Source: Neomesorhizobium sp963726065 (GTDB lineage: Bacteria; Pseudomonadota; Alphaproteobacteria; Rhizobiales; Rhizobiaceae). From it: 64,000 nt of DNA. This document shows, one piece after another, positions 1 to 11,683 of the stretch. The position numbers were made by a program, and so were the translations under genes. Each line of letters begins with the position of its first letter. The stretch's first letter is position 1. The stretch covers positions 62,001-126,000 of the forward strand of contig CAVSAU010000009.1 in assembly GCA_963726065.1 (NCBI GenBank). The letters run 5' to 3'. The notes beneath the pieces are model-generated. The model was not told the origin of the DNA. It ran no database searches and worked only from the letters and a program-made list of their open reading frames with translations.

Positions 1-613
1 GCGGAAACGAAGCTTCGACGCGCTCGCCCGTCCTGAAAAGCATCGGGATGAAACGCGGCGTCCCCGTCTGGTCGGCCGCGACATTGACCACGCCGACCGC
101 TGCGACATCCGTGAAAGGCTTCAACGGCAAAAGGAAACGCTCCGCAACGGGTGTGCGGGCGAGGGGGCCGTCGCCAGCAGCCGACAGGAATTGCTGGTCC
201 TCGGCAAACACCGCCGCCGCCGCGATAACGCTTGGGCTTGCGCCGAGCGCCTGCGTCAGCGCCCGGTCGCCTTCTTCCGGGCCGCGATCGACCAGCAAGA
301 GGTCGACCGCGATGACTTTGGGTTTGAGGCGGGCGATGCCGTCGATGATGCGCGCCAGCGTGGCGCGAGAGAGGGGATAGCCGCCCTCCCGGCCGACGAC
401 ATCGTCGTCTATGGCCACGATGGTGACGGCATCGGGAGCGGGCCGCGGTCCTCGCATCAGCATGCGGATATCGGTCATCGTGGCTTCGACGCGCTCGAGA
501 AACCACATGTCGCCGCGAAGGTGGCCGTATCCCAGTGCTGCACCCCAAAGACCCGCCAGGGCAAGCGCTATCAGGGTTTGAAGCGTGCGCCCTTTAGAGC
601 GCCGTGCGTCCAT
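1..613 (-). CDS. CHASE2-domain sensor, probable adenylate/guanylate cyclase (N-terminal part only)
   Basis: The gene reads leftward off the window edge, so only the first ~204 residues are visible. After a short basic start there is a hydrophobic segment (about residues 11-25), followed by a CHASE2-like extracellular sensor: an R-x-P-x-P-D-A-V-T-I-V-A-I-D-D stretch and a later P-K-V-I-A-V-D-L-L-L strand are typical of this domain. In rhizobia CHASE2 is usually joined to three membrane helices and a class III cyclase domain, which would lie outside the window; the cyclase is therefore inference. It lies directly downstream of the FecR-domain gene on the same strand, a common pairing. The start at 613 lies inside an intergenic repeat; an in-frame ATG at 655, also in the repeat, is the alternative. 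Confidence 0.75.
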   Translation of the reverse strand, partial: MDARRSKGRTLQTLIALALAGLWGAALGYGHLRGDMWFLERVEATMTDIRMLMRGPRPAPDAVTIVAIDDDVVGREGGYPLSRATLARIIDGIARLKPKVIAVDLLLVDRGPEEGDRALTQALGASPSVIAAAAVFAEDQQFLSAAGDGPLARTPVAERFLLPLKPFTDVAAVGVVNVAADQTGTPRFIPMLFRTGERVEASFP

Positions 614-700
614 TTGGACGCGCAAAAGACGCTCTAAGACTTTGAATCTATGCATCGTGCTTTGCGAAAATCGATTCCGATTTTCGGGCCGATGCAATAG
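594..700. repeat. Intergenic palindromic repeat, family A copy 1
   Basis: About 105 bp between the FecR and CHASE2 genes, matching 26250-26347 over most of its length. It contains two hairpins: TTAGAGCG...CGCTCTAA around a GCGTCC/GGACGC stem, and GAAAATCG-ATT-CCGATTTTC. It supplies both candidate start codons of the CHASE2 gene on the opposite strand. Confidence 0.8.
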
Positions 701-706
701 GGCGCT

Positions 707-1255
707 TCATTGGCCAAAGCGGGCAAGCAACGCCGACACGCGGGCCCGTGGCCAACGCTTGACGACGAGCGGCTCGCTGCCGGGGGCGACGTCGACACCG
801 TCACCCGGCCCAAGGAGCACGCCGGCGCTGGCCGACGGCCGCTGCACCGCAACCCGCCCCCTGACGACAAACACGGATGTCTTGCCGTCCTGGACGTCGA
901 CCGCCCATTTCGTGCCACGCACCGCGGCGATGGCTTGCGGTGTGATGACCTGGAATCCGGTTACGGCTTGGCTGGCTGGAGCATTGAGCAGCAATGCCTT
1001 GCGCTGCAGCCTGGCTGCATCGGCGTTGCCGTCCCGATTACGGTCGATCAGCGAAAACCGCGCGCCGGCCTCCACGATGATCGTCAGGCCGTCCCGGCAG
1101 CGCAGGAGCATCCGGGATGTTCCGCCAACGCGCTCCAGCACGCAGCCGCCGGTGGATGATTGCGAATGGGCGACATTGGCGCCTGCCATGAAGATGAGGA
1201 TCAGACCGGTAAGGGGCGCGCAAGCGCTGCGGAAAATTCGCGCCGACAAGCTCAT
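707..1255 (-). CDS. FecR-domain periplasmic protein
   Basis: A 182-residue secreted protein. It opens with a signal peptide (hydrophobic run L-T-G-L-I-L-I-F-M-A-G ending near A-H-S-Q). The middle has the FecR-type beta-rich core: V-I-T-P-Q-A-I-A-A-V-R-G-T-K-W-A-V, then T-S-V-F-V-V-R-G-R-V-A-V and L-G-P-G-D-G-V-D-V. The start is placed at the ATG at 1255 because AGGAGG lies about 5 bases upstream; a GTG at 1273 in frame overlaps that ribosome site and is unlikely. FecR domains here lack the TonB-sensor context of true FecR. Proximity to a CHASE2 sensor suggests the two act together at the envelope, perhaps with FecR as periplasmic partner; this is inference. Confidence 0.8.
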   Translation of the reverse strand: MSLSARIFRSACAPLTGLILIFMAGANVAHSQSSTGGCVLERVGGTSRMLLRCRDGLTIIVEAGARFSLIDRNRDGNADAARLQRKALLLNAPASQAVTGFQVITPQAIAAVRGTKWAVDVQDGKTSVFVVRGRVAVQRPSASAGVLLGPGDGVDVAPGSEPLVVKRWPRARVSALLARFGQ

Positions 1256-1448
1256 AAAGCCCTCCTGGTGCACCCCGCCTCATTTTTTACAGGCCCGCTA
1301 CAGTAAAGCCAATGCAGGATTGATGAATTTCTTGCCGAGGGCAGGTACGGCTTTCGATTGAAGCACCGCTAACTGCGGTCAAGCCAGGCTCGCCGGGTCA
1401 GTTCTTCCGAAAGCAGCTACGACGCTGTTCGTGTTCAGCCAACCGGCC

Positions 1449-3568
<2,120 letters not shown>

Positions 3569-3572
<4 letters not shown>

Positions 3573-5011
3573 CGACGGCCTTCGATCGACTGGTCGATGC
3601 GTATCGCCGGCAGGCGCTCGCATGAGGCTGCACCCTCATCTGGCACGGCACGGCGCTCGGCAGGCAAGGTGACGACCGGCCGTTCGGCCTTCAGCGGATA
3701 GAGCGTCGTGCCGATCAGCGAGCGCTTGCCGCTGCGGTAGGCCTCGGCGCGCGTTTCGCGGGCCGCAGTGATGCGCGCCTGGATCCGGCCATCGGCGAGG
3801 CTTTTCAGCACGCCGCCTTCGGTCTCGATCCTCTGAAATTCCGCCCAGGCGGCTTCGCAGAGCGCGTCGGTCAGCGCCTCGATGCTGCCCGAACCGGCGG
3901 CCGGATCGGCGACGAAATCGACGCGGCTTTCGCCTTCCATGACCAGAAGCGTGTTGCGCGCCACGCGGCGGGCAAACGGGTCGGCCAGGCCGTGGGGGAC
4001 CGTATAAGGCAGGATCGCGATCGAATCGGCCCCCGCGGTCGCGGCCGCAAAGCCGGCGATGGTGGTGCGCAGGATGTTGGTCTCGGGATCGTTCCTGGTC
4101 ATCATGCGATAGGAGGTTTCCGCATGGATGATCGCCGGCGATGGCTGGATCGAGCAGGCTTCCTGGGCCCTGGCCCACAATTTGCGCATAGCGCGAACCT
4201 TGGCCATCGACAGGAACTGATCCTGGTCGACGCTGAGCGCAAAACCGATATGCGGCGCGGCGTAGATGAGCGCCTGGCGGGCTTCCTCGAACATCCGCAG
4301 GTGCGAGACGGAGGACGCCAGCATGATGCCGAGTTCCTGGCCCTCGGTGGCGCCGGCATTGTGGAAGACGCGGCCGTCGGCCTCGAGCAGCACGCCGGGA
4401 ACGCCAAGTGCGAAAAAATGCGCCAAAGATTGCGGCATCGACGCGCGCAGCGCCTCGATCGACATGCGCAGCCGGCCGGTTCCGGCGAAAACCGCGGCCG
4501 GGTCGATGCCAAACGACAGGCTGAGCTTCGACGGGTCGGCGCGCCGCTTGGTCAGGAGGGCAACAAGCCAGTCGACGGTCACACGGCTTTGCGGATGCGC
4601 GTCGACACGAAGATAGGTCTTGTCGAGCGGAATGCCGTCCAACGCCTTTGCCAGTGCCTCGACGGCCACGGGAAGCCCGTAGCCGAAGGCATTGGGCGCG
4701 CCTTCGAAAACCAGCGACAGGCCGGTGGCGCCCTGCGCGATGTCCTCGCGCGCCTGGGCATTGGCACGGGCCGGATCGGGATCGTCGATGCGCTGGGTGA
4801 TCGCGCCATGTTCGGCCGGGTTGGCGCGCAGGACGGGACGGGCGGCGAAAGAGCGTTGGTAAAGCGGGTCGATAGGCTTGCCGTCATCGGTCTGCGAAGC
4901 CAGCGTCTGCTCGAAATCGGCGCCCGCCAGCGCCTTTTCGGCAAGCGCCCGCCAGCGGCCCTGGTCGAAGGCCGGGAAGACTGTGTCCTTGAATACCGCG
5001 CCGGCGTCCAT
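3569..5011 (-). CDS. mutA: Methylmalonyl-CoA mutase, small subunit
   Basis: A ~480-residue paralogue of the catalytic subunit that forms the heterodimer. It begins M-D-A-G-A-V-F-K-D-T-V-F-P, has the barrel region with G-L-S-L-V-F-E-G-A-P-N-A-F-G-Y-G, and S-Y-R-M-M-T-R-N-D-P-E-T-N-I-L-R-T-T. It lacks the D-x-H-x-x-G cobalamin motif, as expected for this subunit. GAGGAGGA lies just before two consecutive ATGs (5014 and 5011); spacing favours 5011. The reading frame stays open for another 100 codons upstream, but that stretch has no conserved character. The stop overlaps the start of the large-subunit gene. Confidence 0.9.
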
Positions 5012-5264
5012 CATTCCTCCTCGAAACCAGCAGCGTTCGCCCGGGGGCACGAACTCATCACGATACCGATTGCCAAAGGTAAGGCCCATCCGCAACCCTT
5101 GCGAGCCATTTTTTGGTACAGGCCAAATTGCCGCGATACCGCTTCCAGGTTTCAAGGGTTGCAGCTTCAGGCGGAATTGTCGGAGAAACGCTGAAAACGG
5201 TCGCCAATTCCCGCCGGGAGGAAGGTTTGCGGTCCAACTCTTGATACATGGGATTTTAAAAAAC

Positions 5265-5281
5265 TGGCTCCCCGGGCCGGA
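5265..5281. other. Attachment-site copy (left end of island)
   Basis: Seventeen bases identical to the 3' end of tRNA-Asn at 17290-17306, lying alone in the gap downstream of nothing recognisable and upstream of mutA. This is the duplicate expected from integration into a tRNA 3' end. Confidence 0.75.
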
Positions 5282-5375
5282 CTGATTTTCGGAAATCGAA
5301 CCGGCGGTCAGAGCTACCAAAACTCTATTGATCAGGGAGTTGGTGAGGGTGCCTTCCTTGTGTCCTCATCTGGTG

Positions 5376-5406
5376 GGTGTACCATTAGGGGTAACTATGG
5401 TGTACC
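5376..5406. other. Paired GGTGTACC repeats near island left end (possible integrase arm sites)
   Basis: GGTGTACC occurs at 5376-5383 and 5399-5406, 23 bp apart, about 100 bp inside the left attachment copy. A second GTACC pair occurs near the right end. Short repeated arm-type sites close to both ends suit a tyrosine-integrase element. The rest of 5012-5451 holds no gene I can support. Confidence 0.4.
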
Positions 5407-5451
5407 TCAAAGTTGGATTGGCCCCCGTTTCACCGGACAGGCGGCGGTGTG

Positions 5452-5586
5452 TCAGGCACTGAGCGCAGGAATTCGCGTGGTGAGCGCTACTTGAGCCAGG
5501 ATGGCAGCCAAGCATTCCCGCGTGACGTCATCGACGATGTTGAGCCGGAAGCGCCGTCCGCAGGCGAATTGGTTCAGATGTTGATC
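5452..5586 (-). pseudogene. IS3-family transposase fragment
   Basis: About 45 codons read as D-Q-H-L-N-Q-F-A-C-G-R-R-F-R-L-N-I-V-D-D-V-T-R-E-C-L-A-A-I. This is the start of the rve (DDE integrase) catalytic domain of IS3-type OrfB transposases, where the I-V-D-D motif carries a catalytic Asp. It then runs out of similarity and stops. Nothing else of the transposase is present. It marks past IS activity at the left end of the island. Confidence 0.7.
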
Positions 5587-5678
5587 CAATCGGCGCCGTG
5601 CCCCTTGCGCCCGTTTAAGGTCCGCGTTGTCGGGAAAACAATCATAGTGCGTTGCATCTACGGCACGAGGAAACATTT

Positions 5679-7820
5679 TTACTCGGTTTGCATTTCAGCT
5701 ATCAGCGATTCATCTATTGTTGCAATGTTCATCACAGTTGGCTTTAGGCCCGCACCAGGAAAAATAACGTCAAGTTGTCCATCGTTTTCCAAGTCGCCGA
5801 CGAGAATTGGAGTTTGTCGTACGAACTCAATTCGCTTTTGATTCAACTTGGACTCTTCTTCTCTTGTATCATCCAACGTGGCTGCTGGGACCAGGCGTTT
5901 CAAAGGAACGATTGGACCTTTGCGAACGGCGGCTGCGCAACGACCATCCGCTCCGATGGTGAAAATTGCGAGTTGAAGCGCAAACCCCCCATCCTCGAGC
6001 TTTGAAACTTTGGATAGGAAGATGATTGCGCCGCCCGTCCTCGAAGGAAAAGAAATTGGCGGCCGCGCCAGCCAGGTAGCATCAAGGCCAAGATCACAAC
6101 TCGACGCTTCGGTCGCAATTTCTGGCGTTGGGGGCCGATCATCTCGTCTGAGATCTGGCAGGTGCCACCGCAGCACTTCAATACCCGCCGCGCTTTGCGC
6201 GCCCTTTCTGCGCAAACTTACCAACAAAGTTTGCTCGCCGGTGCGCCCGATGGCAAACAACGGCTCATCTGCTTCGTCGATGCTTTTCAACCATACAGAA
6301 CCGCGTGAGTACCCCGTATATGTCTGGTTGGTTCTACCTGCGTTACCTATCCGCCGCATAAAAGCTGTGGATTCGTACTCCGCATCTCGACGAGTCCACG
6401 CCAGGATAGGTTCCCCTTGCGTAGGCGGCCTAAGAACGAAGGGGCGAGTCGCGAAATTTCTATAATGGCTGGTTTCGTTTATCGGTCTCGCCGGAACTTC
6501 TTCCGAAAGTTGATCTATTATACGCGATGAAGCCTGTGGCTGAATTGTTTCGCCGCTGGCGGTGTTGATTGCCATGTTTCGGATACACGGACCGGCGACT
6601 CCGTCCACAACACAATCTCGGGTGAGAATTGCCATCAGCCGGAGGGTGTCGAAAGTAACCTGGCTTGAATGAGCAGGCAGAATTTGGAGGAAGCCGGGAT
6701 CGTCCACCCGCTCCTTATCACCGACCTCAGCAATCGTAACGGCTGTAGACTTGGCGTGACACGGCTCCTTTCCATTCCGCATGATTTGCGGCATGCCCAA
6801 AAGGTATAGGCATTTCCAATCATCTTCCGTCGCTCGTCCCGGCGCTATCGCCAAAATGCGACCGCCGGTTAGACTTGTTCCTCGGCGTTGCCACCAGACA
6901 AACCAGTCCTCCTTGTGGGCTCCATGCTGTGTTTCTATTACAAGTGGTGCGCTAACGATGTAGGACGGATCGCCGGGTATTATTGCCTTTAGCGTCAGTT
7001 CGCCGGCGTCGGACGCAAACGAAACAAATATCCCTGAAGGACGCATTGAAAATTTGTAGACACTCTTTCGTCTGGTCTGCGCACCGCCTGAATCGGGTGC
7101 GTCGGCAATCCGAAAAATGGCGTGAGACAACGATCGGACTGGATAGGGATCGTATTCAAAATAAGTCGAAGCCCGATCATCGACATCGTCATCATCGACA
7201 CTCACTTGACCGTAAAAGCCTTTGGGCAAAGTTTCCGGGCTCAATGACCTGAAAGAATCGCTGCCGCCCAGACGCACGCCGAAGGTTACAAGTCGAGCGT
7301 CACGGATACACTTGCTTCTCGCCGCCTTATCTATCGCTCCATTCTCGAGACGCTCAATAAAAAAGCAAAGGCGGAACGCCTGTTCCTGAAGCAGGAAGTC
7401 GCAATCCGCTTGTGTATAACCATAGGTTGCTGCGCCGTGTCTGTAACAGAAGTCATGCGCGGCACACGCTTGGCGCATCTCAAGGCCGATCGGAGCACGA
7501 CCCTCTATCGTGGGAAAGGCAAGCTTCGCCAATCTTGGGGGCAAGCTACAACTTAGCCCTTCTCCACGACCGCCTACAACTTCTACGTCAGCCGAAGAAT
7601 AAGGAATTTGCCCTGCGGTCGTCGGCATCTCGCGTTCGCTCGGAATTGCTGCATTTGCGAGGACCTGATCGGAGATCATGCGTCCATATATGTCGAGATG
7701 AAGAAAAAAAATCGCAATAGCACAGCTGACTAAAAATCCTTCGGTTGCAAACGCAAGCAGCGCAATCCGAAGCGTTTGTCGGAGGATAGCTTGCAGCAAC
7801 CAAATATCAACGAGCTTCAC
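5679..7820 (-). CDS. Membrane-anchored protein with phospholipase-A2-like domain and VCBS-like tail
   Basis: A 713-residue protein that I cannot assign to a named family. Residues ~15-45 form a membrane segment. Residues ~91-160 are Cys-rich and contain A-C-A-A-H-D-F-C-Y-R-H-G (His-Asp at 122-123) followed by Y-G-Y-T-Q-A-D-C-D. This resembles the phospholipase A2 active site, where an H-D pair sits next to disulfide cysteines. The long middle looks like a beta-rich exported region, and near the C-terminus D-L-E-N-D-G-Q-L-D-V-I-F resembles a VCBS/FG-GAP calcium-binding repeat. Base composition is clearly more AT-rich than the neighbours, indicating recent acquisition. Inference: an envelope-located lipase-like effector, toxin or defence protein. 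The frame is intact. Confidence 0.6.
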   Translation of the reverse strand: MKLVDIWLLQAILRQTLRIALLAFATEGFLVSCAIAIFFLHLDIYGRMISDQVLANAAIPSEREMPTTAGQIPYSSADVEVVGGRGEGLSCSLPPRLAKLAFPTIEGRAPIGLEMRQACAAHDFCYRHGAATYGYTQADCDFLLQEQAFRLCFFIERLENGAIDKAARSKCIRDARLVTFGVRLGGSDSFRSLSPETLPKGFYGQVSVDDDDVDDRASTYFEYDPYPVRSLSHAIFRIADAPDSGGAQTRRKSVYKFSMRPSGIFVSFASDAGELTLKAIIPGDPSYIVSAPLVIETQHGAHKEDWFVWWQRRGTSLTGGRILAIAPGRATEDDWKCLYLLGMPQIMRNGKEPCHAKSTAVTIAEVGDKERVDDPGFLQILPAHSSQVTFDTLRLMAILTRDCVVDGVAGPCIRNMAINTASGETIQPQASSRIIDQLSEEVPARPINETSHYRNFATRPFVLRPPTQGEPILAWTRRDAEYESTAFMRRIGNAGRTNQTYTGYSRGSVWLKSIDEADEPLFAIGRTGEQTLLVSLRRKGAQSAAGIEVLRWHLPDLRRDDRPPTPEIATEASSCDLGLDATWLARPPISFPSRTGGAIIFLSKVSKLEDGGFALQLAIFTIGADGRCAAAVRKGPIVPLKRLVPAATLDDTREEESKLNQKRIEFVRQTPILVGDLENDGQLDVIFPGAGLKPTVMNIATIDESLIAEMQTE

Positions 7821-7972
7821 AGCCTGCGTTCCAAGTGGCGAGGGGCACTCTTTCGCGTATGGTTATGATATCAGTGCCCGGCCACTCAGGTCTGTGAAAA
7901 CGCTATCATTCACGAGTAACGGGTCTGGCGGCTAACCGGCTTCAACATCTTGCTAGTATCATTCAAACTTTG

Positions 7973-7994
7973 TTGTGGTATTATAATACCACAA
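7973..7994. promoter_or_regulatory. 22-bp perfect palindrome over a start codon
   Basis: TGTGGTATTATAATACCACA (7974-7993), extended by one matching base on each side, ends on the A of the ATG at 7994. It could be an operator for the short phage-like gene or a translation-blocking hairpin. It lies in the 170-bp divergent gap between that gene and the phospholipase-like gene, so it might control both. Confidence 0.5.
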
Positions 7995-8218
7995 TGTCAG
8001 TGAACGTCAGACAGGAACGCTTCGTCCAAAACCTTGCAGCAAAGAGCATGAACGCGACCGCTGCTTACAAGGCAGCGGGATATAAGGGACTAGGCCGAGG
8101 TTGGCGGGAGAGACCTGCCTACCGCGTTCGCCTAGGTCATCTGGCTTTCCCTGACGGCAGACTGATCTCAATCCCCGTTTTCGGGTTCCGCCGGCGCCCG
8201 GTTGCCGCGACCATCTGA
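7994..8218 (+). pseudogene. Phage terminase small-subunit-like N-terminus, truncated
   Basis: The first ~32 residues, with R-Q-E-R-F-V-Q-N-L, M-N-A-T-A-A-Y-K-A-A-G-Y-K, match the N-terminal helix-turn-helix of phage terminase small subunits. After G-Y-K-G the similarity ends and the frame runs into an unrelated IS110 scrap, so the domain is cut at about 8090. A remnant of a prophage gene or a reused DNA-binding domain; no large terminase is nearby. Confidence 0.5.
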
Positions 8219-8340
8219 TCGAAGTGCTGCAGGCGTACGGCCGCCCTGTGGTCTGCGCCTTTGAGGCGACCGGAAACTATCACCGGCCGATAGCATGGCG
8301 CCTGGCTGAAGCAATAGCTTCGCCCCCGTGGCCGCTGTGT
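8191..8340 (+). pseudogene. IS110-family transposase fragment
   Basis: In one frame it reads C-R-D-H-L-I-E-V-L-Q-A-Y-G-R-P-V-V-C-A-F-E-A-T-G-N-Y-H-R-P-I-A-W-R-L-A-E. The F-E-A-T-G-N-Y-H block belongs to the N-terminal DEDD nuclease domain of IS110/IS1111 transposases. Similarity is lost on both sides, so only ~50 codons remain. Confidence 0.7.
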
Positions 8341-8382
8341 CTCGGTGAAGGCCAGCCTTCCGCGCAGTGTGCATCACCCTCA

Positions 8383-8595
8383 TCACAACTTGTCGCCGAG
8401 GTCTTGTGGACGCCACGAAACAGGATTGGTGATCCAGCGACTGATGTCGGATTCATGCCAGCCTGCACCGTGGATACTGATCTGGATCTGGCGTGGGAAG
8501 GTGCCTTCGGCGATCTTGCGATAGATCGTGGACCGCGACAGACCGGTCCGGAAAAGGACGGTTTTCAGGCGGATGATGCGGTCTGGTTCAGGCAT
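8383..8595 (-). CDS. AlpA-family excision/transcription regulator
   Basis: Seventy residues beginning M-P-E-P-D-R-I-I-R-L. The helix-turn-helix core V-L-F-R-T-G-L-S-R-S-T-I-Y-R-K-I-A-E-G-T-F-P is the standard AlpA signature (MerR-like fold), followed by W-H-E-S-D-I-S-R-W-I. AlpA-like proteins act as recombination directionality factors or activators of integrase genes in islands and prophages, which fits the location. The traA frame runs into this gene without a stop, so a TraA-AlpA fusion is formally encoded, but a traA stop lies one frame away at 8715-8717. I read AlpA as a separate gene. Confidence 0.75.
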   Translation of the reverse strand: MPEPDRIIRLKTVLFRTGLSRSTIYRKIAEGTFPRQIQISIHGAGWHESDISRWITNPVSWRPQDLGDKL

Positions 8596-8714
8596 GGTCG
8601 CACTGCCTCTTGCTGATTGCTCCTGATCCAGACAGGACAGACACTTACGGGCGCGCAAGAGGGTTTTGCGGGGCGTCGTGCCCCGACGTGGAGACGGCGG
8701 CAAATCGGACGGGT

Positions 8715-11683
8715 CTAGAGTCGAAATGCCCCGGCCTCGCCCGAGGTCGATGCCGTGATTGAAGGCGAGTTCCAAAGCGAGGCGACGGCCTGATTCGAAA
8801 GCGATGCCAAGGTCCCCTTTGCGGTTGGCGAGTATGGACTCAAGCTGCGGATCGCGTTCGAGGCTTTTGGCCATGTCGCCCATCTCCGATCGTGTGGCTT
8901 TGTAACCGGACATGTCGCCCGCCTGATACTGGTGCTGGCCGGTCCGGTCGAGTTTGTGCCACCGTTCCACGAAGCGGTCGGCACGGCGGCTCGGATCGGT
9001 GCGGATTTCGGTTTCAAGCTGGAGGGCGCGGATGGCGCGGTTGATCCGTCCGTCAGCGGCCTCGCCGACGAGCTCCTGGTTCTTGACATAAGCCGCCTCA
9101 GCATCGCGCCAACCCTGGGGCCGCACCTCGTCAAAGGCTTTTCGGGCGTCGACCAGTTCACGCAGCAGCATCGGGCTGGCCTTGTTACCGGAACCCTCGT
9201 CGCGGAATATCGCGTCCACGGCGCGAGCATGACGCACGAGCGCATCGGTTCGGGCTTTCCGCAACGCTGCTTGCCCGTCCTCGGCGGTCTCTCTCGCTGG
9301 CGCTGCGGGGAGGCGCTCTTCTTCTCTTTCCGGCCTGAGCGTGCCGTCGACGTCGGGCGCGCCATCTGCCGAAGGGCGCCGGCCATCGAACATACTGCGT
9401 AGCCTCTCAGGCACGACCTTGCGCACAATTCCGGCAATACGCTCGCGGAAGGTGATGCCCCGCCGCTCGGCATAGCGCTGCACCGAATCGGCGCTATCAT
9501 AATCTGAAGCCATGTCCTTGGCCCGGTCACGCGACAGGGTGCGAGTGAGCCGGTCCTGATCGGCGAAATCGTCGCGGCCATAATGCAGGTCCGTGCCGCG
9601 ACGGTGCCGCGACAGAGCAATGTAGGTACCATGGGCGTCCATGCCCGGCGTCGCCAGCACATGGGTGCGGTCCACGGTCATACCTTGCGCCTTGTGGATC
9701 GTCGCCGCATAGCCGTGATCGATGCGGTTATAGTCCTTGAGGTCGAATGAGACGCTACGCCCGTCATCGGTGCGCACGACCATGGATTGCGCGCTGACCT
9801 GTTCGATAGTTCCGAGCGTGCCGTTCTTGACGCCAAGGCCTCGTTCGTTTTGCAGAAACATGACGCGATCCCCGCTGGCGAAGCGGCGTTCGCCACGTTC
9901 GATCGTCAGGCGTACATCGCCACCGAGATCGCCGGCTTCACGCAATCGCCCGTGCGCTGCCTCGTTGAGGGCGCGAGCCTCTTCATTGGTGTGGGTGAGT
10001 ATGATGCGGCTACGGCCAGGCGATGCCTGCCGGTCGCGGTCCCAGCGGTCGATCAGATCGTTGCGTGCGTGCTCCCGGGTCGGGGCGGCATGAACCATGC
10101 GATGACCGTCATAGGCATGGATCGCGTCGCCGATGCGGCCGGTCGCCAGATCGCGTGTGGCGTTGCGCTGCCAGTCCTCCCGTTGGCGGCGCACCGCGCC
10201 GATCTCTGCGCCGCCATGGCGTTCGTAAAGGGAGCGGAACGCCGCGCCCGCCTCGATGGCTTGCAACTGTTGCGGATCGCCGACCAGCACCACTTTCGCG
10301 CCGGCCTCGGCGGCGTGAGACAACACGCGCTCCAACTGGCGCGTGCCGACCATGCCGGCCTCGTCGATCACCAGGACATCACGCGCGGTGAGCAGATCGC
10401 GGCGCTGTCCCCAACCATGTTCCATGCTGGCGATGGTGCGCGACGCGATAGCCGATTCGCTTGCGAGATTTTCGGTGGCAATGCCGGAGAGCGCCGCCCC
10501 CCGGACCTTATAGCCTGCCATCTCCCAGGCCTGACGCGCGACCCCCAGCATCGCGCTCTTGCCCGTTCCTGCGTAACCGACGACGACCGCCAGATCGCGC
10601 CCGAGCGTGATATGCGCCAGCGCATCGGCCTGCTCGCCAGAAAGCACGAGGCCGCGTTCCTCCGCACGCGCCAGCGCCGCTTCGAGATTTCGCGTCGTTT
10701 ACCTTATGGCGTTCCAGTTCGGCCATGCATTCGGCGGCGCGGTGCAGGCGCTGTTCGGCCTCGATCATGTCGCGGGTCGTGAAACGTTCCTCGCCGCGTC
10801 CGTCCCTGCCGAGTTCGATGACATAGGGCGCGCTGCGCATCGCGTCCATGACCTTGTTGAACTGGTCGATCCCGTCGCTGTGCCGATGGGCGAAAATCGC
10901 CATGTCGCCGCGCTTAAAGGTCGATTGCTGACGCGTGATGGCGTCGAGCGCCAAAGAGGGATTGGCCACGATGCGCTCGCCATTGCGGCGCGCGATGTCG
11001 CGGTGCATCTGCGCGCGATCGGCGTCGACCCCTTTATGCTCGATGCGATGCGCGGGCGCGCCGATCTGGCTTTGCGGCTCCAGCCCGATGCCCTGCGCTT
11101 CCAGACTGCGATGGTCGATGCGCGCGTCGATGTCGAGTTCGGCCAGACGCTCGTTGGCGACCTCGGCCCAGCGCTCGCGCCAGCGATCCACCATCACGGT
11201 GCGGTTCCAGTCCCGCACCTTCAGTCCGAAGCCGTTCTCGTCCACCGCGCGCATGGTCAGCATGACGTGGGCATGGGGTTTGGGCATGCCGTTCTCACCC
11301 CTATCCCAATGCACATTGACGTCGGCGATCATGCCCCGATCCACGAATTCGGCCTGCACGAAGTCGCGAGCTAGTCCGATGCCTTGGCGCTCCGTCATTT
11401 CGCGCGGGATGGCGAATTCGATCTCTCGTGCGAGCTGCGCGTCCTTCCTGGTCTCGAACGCCTCGACATCGTTCCAGAGCCGTTCGCGGTCGCTCCATGC
11501 CTGCGGCGCGTTCTCCGTCAGCATCACCTCGGAATGGACGACGCGGCGCTTGGCTGAAAAATCATGGCTCCGGTCAAGGCGCTCGTCGCGTAGGCGCGAG
11601 GCCGAGCGGTAGGCGGCGGCCGCCACCGCGCTGGACCCGGATTTGCGGCCAATGACCTTGACATGAAAATGATAGATCGCCAT
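8715..11683 (-). CDS. traA: Ti-type conjugative relaxase/helicase TraA (one frameshift)
   Basis: The N-terminal MobA/MobL relaxase domain starts M-A-I-Y-H-F-H-V-K and has the metal-binding H-x-H in K-P-H-A-H-V-M-L (11683 to about 10690). The helicase part then follows in another frame: Walker A G-Y-A-G-T-G-K-S, Walker B V-L-V-I-D-E-A-G-M-V, and T-I-H-K-A-Q-G-M-T-V-D-R. One extra A in the run at 10688-10690 breaks the frame; removing it gives a continuous protein of about 990 residues, close to the family's ~1,100. It nicks oriT and unwinds DNA for transfer. The gene diverges from traC/traD, the Ti-plasmid arrangement with oriT between them. The break may be a read error. Confidence 0.85.

Noticed and set aside
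5265..5330. A second tRNA gene at the left island end
   Set aside because: Only the 17-bp acceptor/T-arm end matches. The following TCGAACC and GAGCTACC bits are out of register and no cloverleaf forms.
5410..5676. A complete IS3 element
   Set aside because: Only ~45 codons of the rve domain remain, with no OrfA and no matching inverted ends.
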